Assembly: GCF_051020985.1 (NCBI RefSeq)
Contig: NW_027475169.1
Location: 372,001 to 436,000 of the forward strand
From: Nomia melanderi
Lineage: Eukaryota > Arthropoda > Insecta > Hymenoptera > Halictidae
Direction of reading: 5' to 3'
DNA length: 64,000 nucleotides
The notes under the pieces are model-generated. The model did no database searches. It saw only the letters and a program-made list of their open reading frames with translations, and was not told the origin of the DNA. The first letter of the stretch is position 1. Every line of letters begins with the position of its first letter. A program made the position numbers and the translations under genes. Shown here in pieces: positions 52,208 through 62,205 of the stretch.

Positions 52208-53101
52208 CGGGAACGACCTCGGACCACCAGAGGCCGAGAATACCACAGTCTCATGGGGCCGGACACTCAGGGTCAAGGGACAATCGAATATATATCTGGT
52301 GATATCTCGGGTGCTATTACAGATAGCGTAATAAATCAAAGTGCATTGTCTGTAGGAGACCCTGGCGCATGAATCTGTGCAGCGGGAACGACCTCGGACC
52401 ACCAGGGGCCGAGAAAACGACAGTCTCAAGGGGCCGGACACTCAGGGTCAGGGGAAAAATCCAATATATATCTGGTGATATCTCGGGTGCTGTTACAGAT
52501 AGCGCAATAAATCAAAGTGCATTGTCAGTAGGAGGTCCTGGCGCCTGAATCGGGCCAGCGGGAACGACCTCGGACCACCAGGGGCCGAGAAAACCACCGT
52601 CTCATGGGGCGCGACACTCAGGGTCAGGGGAAAATCCAATATTTATCTGGTGATATCTCGGGTGCTCTTAGAGATAGCGCAATAAACCAAAGTGAATTGT
52701 CTGCAGGAGGCCCTGCCGCATGAATCTGTGCAACGGGAAAGATCTCGGACCACCAGGGGCCGAGAATACCACAGTCTCATGGGGCCGGACACTCAGGGTC
52801 AAGGGACAATCGAATATATATCTGGTGATATCTCGGGTGCTATTACAGATAGCGCAATAAATCAAAGTGCATTGTCTGTAGGAGGCCCTGGCGCCTGAAT
52901 CTGTGCAGTGGGAATGACCTCGGTCAAATCAGGGGACGAGAAAACCACAGTCTCATGGGGCCGGACACTCACGGTCAGGGGAAAATCCAATATATATCTG
53001 GTGATATCTCGGGTGCTATTAGAGATAGCGCAATAAATCAGAGTGCATTGTCTGTAGGAGGCCCTGGCGCATGAATCTGTGCAGCGGGAACGACCTCGGA
53101 C
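52208..53101. repeat. 894-bp block, copy A (offset 3,153 bp)
   Basis: Repeated at 55,361-56,254. Two single-base differences were noted: GGCCCTGGCGCC against GGCTCTGGCGCC, and AATCAGAGTGC against AATCAAAGTGC. It holds two one-base insertions: GGGGAAAAATCC, and GACCTCGGTCAAATCAGGGG, which is unique to this block. It contains the second copy of the 701-bp duplication. Confidence 0.88.
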
Positions 53102-53880
53102 CACCAGGGGCCGAGAAGACCACCGTCTCATGGGGCCGGCCACTCAGGGTCAGGGGAAAATCCAATATATATCTGGTGATATCTCGAGTGCTATTAGAGA
53201 TAGCGCAATAAGCCAAAGGGAATTATCTGCAGGAGGCCCTGGCGCATGCATCTGTGCAGCGGGATCGACCTTGGACCACCAGGGGCCGAGAAAACCACCG
53301 TCTCATGGGGCCGGACACTCAGGGTAAGGGAAAAATCCAATATATATCTGGTGATATCTCGGGTGCTATTAGAGATAGCGCAATAAACCAAAGTGAATTA
53401 TCTGCAGGAGGCCCTGGCGCATGAATCTGTGCAACGGGAACGACCTCGGACCACCAGGGGCCGAGAAAACGACAGTCTCAAGGGGCCGGACACTCAGGGT
53501 CAGTGGAAAATCCAATATATATCTGGTGATATCTCGGGTGCTGTTACAGATAGCGCAATAAATCAAAGTGCATTGTCAGTAGGAGGTCCTGGCGCCTGAA
53601 TCTGGCCAGCGGGAACGACCTCGGACCACCAGGGGCCGAGAAAACCACCGTCTCATGGGGCGGGACACTCAGGGTCAGGGGAAAATCCAATATATATCTG
53701 GTGATATCTCGGGTGCTGTTACAGATAGCGCAATAAATCAAAGTGCATTGTCAGTAGGAGGTCCTGGCGCCTGAATCTGGCCAGCGGGAACGACCTCGGA
53801 CCACCAGGGGCCGAGAAAACCACCGTCTCATGGGGCGGGACACTCAGGGTCAGGGGAAAATCCAATATTTATCTGGTGAT

Positions 53881-54627
53881 ATCTCGGGTGCTATTACAGA
53901 TAGCGCAATAAATCAAAGTGCATTGTCTGTAGGAGGCCCTGGCGCATGAATCTGTGCAGCGGGAACGTCCTGGGACCTCCAGGGGCCGAGACAACGACCG
54001 TCTCATCGGGCCGGGCACTCAGGGTCAGTGAAGAATCCAATATATATATGGTGATATCTCGGGTGCTGTTACAGATAGCGCAATAAATCAAATTGCATTG
54101 TCAGTAGGAGGTCCTGGCGCCTGAATCTGTGCAGCGGGAACGACCTCGGACCACCAGGGTCCGAGAAAATTATAGATATTCGGAATCCGTCACCCATGCT
54201 CATGTAAAAATCCAGCATATATCTGGTGATATCTCGGGTGCTCTTAGAGATAGCGCAATAAACCAAAGTGAATTGTCTGCAGGAGGCCCTGCCGCATGAA
54301 TCTGTGCAACGGGAACGACCTCGGACCACCAGAGGCCGAGAATACCACAGTCTCATGGGGCCGGACACTCAGGGTCAAGGGACAATCGAATATATATCTG
54401 GTGATATCTCGGGTGCTTTTACAGATAGCGTAATAAATCAAAGTGCATTGTCTGTAGGAGACCCTGGCGCATGAATCTGTGCAGCGGGAACGACCTCGGA
54501 CCACCAGGGGCCGAGAAAACGACAGTCTCAAGGGGCCGGACACTCAGGGTCAGGGGAAAAATCCAATATATATCTGGTGATATCTCGGGTGCTGTTACAG
54601 ATAGCGCAATAAATCAAAGTGCATTGT
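53881..54627. repeat. 1,051-bp-offset duplication, copy A
   Basis: Repeated at 54,932-55,678 (6 x 175 + 1). Markers are GAACGTCCTGGGACC, CTCATCGGGCCGGGC, GTGAAGAATCC, ATATATATGGTG and a block-substituted monomer at 54,170. Differences between copies include AAATTGCATT against AAAGTGCATT, GACCTCGG against GACGTCGG, TTATAGATATTC against TTACAGATATTC, and GTGCTTTTAC against GTGCTATTAC. Confidence 0.88.
54170..54205 (+). repeat. Block-substituted monomer segment 5
   Basis: Carries TTATAGATATTCGG and CACCCATGCTCATGT, inside the 1,051-bp duplication. Confidence 0.84.
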
Positions 54628-54931
54628 CTGTAGGAGGCCCTGGCGCATGAATCTGTGCAGCGGGAACGACCTCGGACCACCAGAGGCCGAGAAAGCCGCA
54701 GTCTCATGGGGCCGGACACTCAGGGTCAGGGGAAAATCCAATATATATCTGGTGATATCTCGGGTGCTATTACAGATAAAGCAATAAACCAAAGTGCATT
54801 GTCTGCAGGAGGCCCTGGCGCATGAATCTGTGCAACGGCAACGACCTCGTTCCACCAGGGGCCGAGTAAACCACAGTCTCATGGGGCCGGACACTCAGGG
54901 TCAGGGGAAAATCCAATATATATCTGTTGAT

Positions 54932-55678
54932 ATCTCGGGTGCTATTACAGATAGCGCAATAAATCAAAGTGAATTGTCTGTAGGAGGCCCTGGCGCATGA
55001 ATCTGTGCAGCGGGAACGTCCTGGGACCTCCAGGGGCCGAGACAACGACCGTCTCATCGGGCCGGGCACTCAGGGTCAGTGAAGAATCCAATATATATAT
55101 GGTGATATCTCGGGTGCTGTTACAGATAGCGCAATAAATCAAAGTGCATTGTCAGTAGGAGGTCCTGGCGCCTGAATCTGTGCAGCGGGAACGACGTCGG
55201 ACCACCAGGGTCCGAGAAAATTACAGATATTCGGAATCCGTCACCCATGCTCATGTAAAAATCCAGCATATATCTGGTGATATCTCGGGTGCTCTTAGAG
55301 ATAGCGCAATAAACCAAAGTGAATTGTCTGCAGGAGGCCCTGCCGCATGAATCTGTGCAACGGGAACGACCTCGGACCACCAGAGGCCGAGAATACCACA
55401 GTCTCATGGGGCCGGACACTCAGGGTCAAGGGACAATCGAATATATATCTGGTGATATCTCGGGTGCTATTACAGATAGCGTAATAAATCAAAGTGCATT
55501 GTCTGTAGGAGACCCTGGCGCATGAATCTGTGCAGCGGGAACGACCTCGGACCACCAGGGGCCGAGAAAACGACAGTCTCAAGGGGCCGGACACTCAGGG
55601 TCAGGGGAAAAATCCAATATATATCTGGTGATATCTCGGGTGCTGTTACAGATAGCGCAATAAATCAAAGTGCATTGT
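54932..55678. repeat. 1,051-bp-offset duplication, copy B
   Basis: Second copy of 53,881-54,627. Its right end overlaps the 894-bp block copy B, so the two duplications share an edge near 55.36-55.68 kb. The order of events cannot be told from sequence alone. Confidence 0.88.
55221..55256 (+). repeat. Block-substituted monomer segment 6
   Basis: Partner of segment 5 (offset 1,051 bp), with TTACAGATATTCGG at the left and the shared CACCCATGCTCATGT. Confidence 0.84.
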
Positions 55679-56254
55679 CAGTAGGAGGTCCTGGCGCCTG
55701 AATCGGGCCAGCGGGAACGACCTCGGACCACCAGGGGCCGAGAAAACCACCGTCTCATGGGGCGCGACACTCAGGGTCAGGGGAAAATCCAATATTTATC
55801 TGGTGATATCTCGGGTGCTCTTAGAGATAGCGCAATAAACCAAAGTGAATTGTCTGCAGGAGGCCCTGCCGCATGAATCTGTGCAACGGGAAAGATCTCG
55901 GACCACCAGGGGCCGAGAATACCACAGTCTCATGGGGCCGGACACTCAGGGTCAAGGGACAATCGAATATATATCTGGTGATATCTCGGGTGCTATTACA
56001 GATAGCGCAATAAATCAAAGTGCATTGTCTGTAGGAGGCTCTGGCGCCTGAATCTGTGCAGTGGGAATGACCTCGGTCAAATCAGGGGACGAGAAAACCA
56101 CAGTCTCATGGGGCCGGACACTCACGGTCAGGGGAAAATCCAATATATATCTGGTGATATCTCGGGTGCTATTAGAGATAGCGCAATAAATCAAAGTGCA
56201 TTGTCTGTAGGAGGCCCTGGCGCATGAATCTGTGCAGCGGGAACGACCTCGGAC
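55361..56254. repeat. 894-bp block, copy B (offset 3,153 bp)
   Basis: Second copy of 52,208-53,101, keeping both one-base insertions. It ends where GACCTCCAGGGGCCGAGACAACC replaces the GACCACCAGGGG and GAGAAGACC seen in copy A. Confidence 0.88.
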
Positions 56255-59200
56255 CTCCAGGGGCCGAGACAACCACCGTCTCATGGGGCCGGATACTCAG
56301 GGTCAGGGTAAAATCCAATATATATCTGGTGATATCTCTGGTGCTATTACAGATAGCGCAATAAATCAAAGTGCATTGTCTGTAGGAGGCCCTGGCGCAT
56401 GAATCTGTGCAGCGGGAACGACATCGGACCACCAGAGGCCGAGAAAGCCGCAGTCTCATGGGGCCGGCCACTCAGGGTCAGGGGAAAATCCAATATATAT
56501 CTGGTGATATCTCGGGTGCTATTACAGATAAAGCAATAAACCAAAGTGCATTGTCTGTAGGAGGCCCTGGCGCACGAATCTGTGCAGCGGGAACGACCTC
56601 GGACCACCAGGGGCCGAGAAAACCACCGTCCCGTGGGGCCGGACACTTAGGGTCTGTGAAAAATCCAATATATATCTGGTGATATCTCGGGTGCTATTAG
56701 AGATAGGGCAATAAACCAAAGTGAATTATCTGCAGGAGGCCCTGGCGCATGAATCTGTGCAACGGCAACGACCTCGTTCCACCAGGGGCCGAGTAAACCA
56801 CAGTCTCATGGGGCCGGACACTCAGGGTCAGGGGAAAATCCAATATATATCTGTTGATATCTCGGGTGCTATTACAGATAGCGCAATAAATCAAAGTGAA
56901 TTATCTGCAGGAGGCCCTGGCGCATAAATCTGTGCAACGGGAACGACCTCGGACCGCCATGGGCCGAGTAAACCACAGTCTCATGCGGCCGGACACTCAG
57001 GGTCAGGGGAAAATCCAATATATATCTGGTGATATCTCGGGTGCTATTACAGATAGCGCAATAAATCAAAGTGCATTGTCTGTAGGAGGCCCTGGCGCCG
57101 GAATCTGTGCAGTGGGAACGACCTCGGACAACCAGGGGACGAGAAAACCAGTCTCATGGGGCCGTACACTCAGGGTCAGGGGAAAAGCCAATATATATCT
57201 GGTGATATCTCGGGTGCTATTACAGATAGCGCAATAAATCAAAGTGCATTATCTGCAGGAGGCCCTGGCGCATGAATCTGTGCAGCGGGGACGACCTTGG
57301 TACACCACGGGCCGAGGAAACCACCGTCTCATGGGGCAGGACACTCAGGGTCAGGGAAAAATCCAATATATATCTGGTGATATCTCGGGTGCTATTACAG
57401 ATAGCGCAATAAATCAAAGTGCATTGTCTGTAGGAGGCCCTGGCGCATGAATCTGTGCAGCGGGAATGACCTCGGACCACCAGGGACCGAGAAAACCACC
57501 GTCTCATGGGGCCGGACTCTCAGGGTCAGGGGAAAATCCAATATATATCTGGTGATATCTCGGGTGCTATTAGAGATAGGGCAATAAACCAAAGTGAATT
57601 ATCTGCAGGAGGCCCTGGCGCATGAATCTGTGCAACGGCAACGACCTCGGACCACCAGGGGCCGAGTAAACCACAGTCTCATGGGGCCGGACACTCAGTG
57701 TCAGGGGAAAATCCAATATATATCTGTTGATATCTCGGGTGCTATTACAGATAGCGCAATAAATCAAAGTGCATTGTGTGTAGGAGGCCCTGGCGCATGA
57801 ACTTGCGCAGCGGGAACGACCTCGGACCACCAGGGGCCGAGAAAACCACCGTCTCATGGGGTCGGACACTCAGGGTCAGTGAAAAATCCAATATATATCT
57901 GGTGATATCTCGGGTGCTATTACAGATAGCGCAATAAATCAAAGTGCATTGTCTGTAGGAGGCCCTGGCGCATAAATGTGGCCAGCGGGAACGACCTCGG
58001 ACCGCCAGGAGCCGAGAAAACCTCCGTCTCATGGGGCCGGAAACTCAGGGTCAGGGGAAAATCCAATATTTATCTGGTGATATCTCGGGTGCTATTACAG
58101 ATAGCGCAATAAATCAAAGTTCATTGTCTGTAGGAGGCCCTGGCGCAGGAATCTGTGCAGCGGGAACGACCTCGGACCACCAGGGGCCGAGAAAACCACC
58201 GTCTCATGGGTCCGGGCACTCAGGGTCAGTGAAAAATCCGATATATATCTGGTGATATCTCGGGTGCTATTACAGATAGCGGAATAAATCAAAGTGCATT
58301 GTCTGTAGGAGGCCCTGGCGCATGAATCTGTGCAGCGGGAACTACCTCGGACCACCAGGGGCCGAGACAACCACCGTCTCATGGGGCCGGACACTCCGGG
58401 TCAGAGAAAAATCCAATATATATCTGGTGATATCTTGGGTGCTATTAGAGATAGCGCAATAAACCAAAGTGAATTATCTGCAGGAGGCCCTGGCGCATGA
58501 ATCTGTGCAGCGGGAACGACCTCGGACCACCAGGGGCCGAGACAACCACCGTCTCATGGGGCCGGACACTCAGGGTCAGGGGAAAATCCAATATATATCT
58601 GGTGATATCTCGGGTGCTAATAGAGATAGCGCAATAAATCAAAGTGCATTGTCTGTAGGAGGCCCTGGCGCATGAATCTGTACAGCGGGAACGTCCTCGG
58701 ACCGCCAGGGGCCGAGACAACCACCGCCTCATGGGGCCGGACACTCAGAGTCAGTGAAAAATCCAATATATATCTGGTGATAACTCGGGTGCTATTACAG
58801 ATAGCGCAATAAATCAAAGTGGATTGTCTGTAGGAGGCCCTGGCGCATGAATCTGTGCAGCGGGAACGTCCTCGGACCACCAGGGTCCGAGAAAACCACA
58901 GTCTCATGGGGCCGGACACTCAGGGTCAGGGGAAAATCCAATATATATCTGGTGATATCTCGGGTGCTATTAGAGATAGCGCAATAAATCAAAGTGCATT
59001 GTCTGTAGGAGGCCCTGGCGCATGAATCTGTGCAGCGGGAACGACCTCGGACCAACATCGGCAGAGAAAACCACAGTCTCATGGGGTCGGACACTCAGGG
59101 TCAGGGAAAAATCCAATATATATCTGGTGATATCTCGGGTACTATTAGAGATAGCGCAGTAAACCAAAGTGAATTATCTGCAGGAGGCACTGGCGCATGA

Positions 59201-60281
59201 ATGTGTGCAGCGAGAACGACCTCGGACCACCAGGGGCTGAGAAAACCGCAGTCTCATGGGGCCGGACACTCAGGGTCAGGGAAAAATCCAATATATATCT
59301 GGTGATATGTCGGGTGCTATTACATATAGCGCAATAAACCAAAGTGAATTATCTGCAGGAGGCCCTGGCGCATGAATCTGTATAGCGGGAACGACCTCGG
59401 ACCACCAGGGGCCGACAAAACCACCGTCTCATGGGGCCGGACACTCAGGGTCAGGGTAAAATCCAATATATATCTGGTGATATCTTGGGTGCTATTAGAG
59501 ATAGCGCAACAAACCAAAGTGAATTATCTGCAGGAGGCCCTGGCGCATGAATCTGTGCAGCGGGAACGACCTCGGACCACCAGGGGCCGAGACAACCACC
59601 GTCTCATGGGGCCGGACACTCAGGGTCAGGGGAAAACCCAATATATATCCGGTGATATGTCGGGTGCTATTACATATAGCGCAATAAACCAAACTGAATT
59701 ATCTGCAGGAGGGCCTGGCGCATGAATCTGTACAGCGGGAACGACCTCGGACCACCAGGGGACGAGAAAACCACCGTCTCATGGGGCCGGCCACTCAGGG
59801 TCAGTGAAAAATCCAATATATATCTGGTGATATCTCGGGTGCTATTACAGATAGCGTAATAAATCAAAGTGCATTGTCTGTAGGAGGCCCTGGCGCATGA
59901 ATCTGTGCAGCGGGAACCACCTCGGACCACCAGGGTCAGAGAAAACCACAGTCTCATGGGGTCGGACACTCAGGGTCAGGGAAAAATCCAATATATATCT
60001 GGTGATATCTCTGGTGCTATTACAGATAGCGCAATAAATCAAAGTGCATTGTCTGTAGGAGGCCCTGGCGCATGAATCTGTGCAGCGGGAACGTCCTCGG
60101 ACCACCAGGGTCCGAGAAAACCACAGTCTCATGGGGCCGGACACTCAGGGTCAGGGGAAAATCCGATATATATCTGGTGATATCTCGTGTGCTATTAGAG
60201 ATAGCGCAATAAACCAAAGTGAATTATCTGCAGGATGTCCTGGCGCATGAATATGTGGAACGGGAACGACCTCGGACCACC
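56255..60281. repeat. Mixed segment without a long duplication
   Basis: About 23 monomers, mostly of common classes. It includes a CCGTCCCGTGGGGCC unit with CACTTAGGG near 56,647, several GAGTAAACC units with ATATCTGTTGATATC near 56,850 and 57,725, and a 173-bp unit near 57,149 (GAAAACCAGTCTC, two bases deleted). Units with GGTGATATCTTGG (EcoRV site intact) increase toward the right end. Confidence 0.78.
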
Positions 60282-62205
60282 AGGGGCCGAGAAAACCACA
60301 GTCTCGTGGGGCCGGACACTCAGGGTCAGGGAAAAATCCAATATATATCTGGTGATATCTTGGGTGCTATTAGAGATAGCGCAATAAACCAAAGTGAATT
60401 ATCTGCAGGAGGCCCTGGCGCATGAAGCTGTGCAGCGGGAACGACCTCGGACCACCAGGGGCCGAGACAACCACCGTCTCATGGGGCCGGACACTGAGGG
60501 TCAGGGTAAAATCCAATATATATCTGGTGATATCTCGGGTGCTTATTACATATAGCGCAATAAATCAAAGTGCATTGTCTGTAGGAGGCCCTGGCTCATG
60601 AATCTGTGCAGCGGGAACGACCTCAGACCACCAGGGGCCTAGAATACCACAGTCTCATGGGGCCGGACACTCAGGGTCAGGGCAAAATCCAATATATATC
60701 TGGTGATATCTCGGGTGCTAATAGAGATAGCGTAATGAAACAAAGAGAATTATCTGCAGGGGCCCTGGCGCATGTATCTGTGCAGCGGGAACGACATAGG
60801 ACCACCAGGGCCGAGAAAACCACCGTCTTACTGCGCCGGACACTCAGGGTCAGGGGAAAATCCAATATATATCTGGTGATATCTCGGGTGCTATTACAGA
60901 TAGGGTAATATATCAAAGTGCATTGTCTGCAGGAGGCCCTGGTGCATGAATCTGTGCAGCGGGAACGACCTCGGTCCACCAGGGGCCGAGAAAACCACCG
61001 TCTCATGGGGCTGGACATTCAGGGTCAGGGGAAAATTCAATATATATCTGGTGATATCTCGAGAGCTATTAGAGATAGCGCAATAAACCAAAGTGAATTA
61101 TCTGCAGGAGGCCCTGGCGCCTGAATCTGTGCAACGGGAACGACCTCGGACCACCAGGGGCCGAGAAAACCACCGTCTCATGGGGCTGAACACTCAGGGT
61201 CAGGGGAAAATCCAATATATATCTGGTGATATCTCGGGTGCTATTACAGATGCGGCAATAAATCAAAGTGCATTGTCTGTAGGAGGCCGTGGCGCATGAA
61301 TCTGGGCAGCGGGAACGACCTCGGACCACCAGGGGCCGAGAAAACCACAGTCTCATGGGGCCGGACACTCAGGGTCAGGGAAAAATCCAATATATATCTG
61401 GTGATATCTTGGGTGCTATTAGAGATAACGCAATAAACCAAAGTGAATTATCTGCAGGAGGCCCTGGCGCATGAATCTGTGCAGCGGGAACGACCTCGGA
61501 CCAGCAGGGGCCGAGACAACCACCGTCTCATGGGGCCGGACACTGAGGGTCATGGTAAAATCCAATATATATCTGGTGATATGTCGGGTGCTATTACAGA
61601 TAGCGCAATAAATCAAAGTGCATTGTCTGTAGGAGGCCCTGATGCATGAATCTGTACAGCGGGAACGACCTCGGAACACCAGGGGCCGAGAAAACCACAG
61701 TCTCATGGGGCCGGACACTCAGGGTCAGGGGAAAATCCAATATATATCTGGTGATATCTCTGGTGCTATTACAGATAGCGCAATAAATCAAAGTGCATTG
61801 TCTGTAGGAGGCCCTGGCGCACGAATCTGTGCAGCGGGAACGACCTCGGACCACCAGGGGCCGAGGAAACCACAGTCTCATGCGGCCGGACACTCAGGGT
61901 CAGGGGAAAATCCAATATATATCTGGTGATATCTCGGGTGCTATTAGAGATAGCGCAATAAACCAAAGTGAATTATCTGTAGGAGGCCCTGATGCATGAA
62001 TCTGTGCAGCGGGAACGACCTCGGACCACCAGGGGCCGAGAAAATCACAGTCTCATGGGGCCGGACACTCAGGGTCAGGGAAAAATCCAATATATATCTG
62101 GTGATATCTTGGGTGCTATTAGAGATAGCGCAATAAACCAAAGTGAATTATCTGTAGGGGGCCCTGGCGCATGAATGTGTGCAGCGGGAACGACCTCGGA
62201 CTACC
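60282..62205. repeat. 11-monomer HOR, copy A (1,924 bp)
   Basis: The next 1,795 bp to the window end repeat it. Markers are GCATGAAGCTG, GGACACTGAGGG, GGTGCTTATTAC (+1), GGCCTAGAATACC, GTAATGAAACAAAGAG with GCAGGGGCCC (-1), GCATGTATC, CTTACTGCGCC, ACAGATAGGGTAATATATC, CTCGAGAGC, GATGCGGCAATAAATC, AGATAACGC and CCCTGATGC. Copy A has one extra deletion (CACCAGGGCCGAG near 60,804), so the offset changes from 1,924 to 1,925 bp there. Confidence 0.93.

Noticed and set aside
37369..55256. The 36-bp alternative block as a mobile-element insertion
   Set aside because: It replaces an equal length of monomer and is half identical to it, so it is a diverged allele of the same segment, not an insertion.
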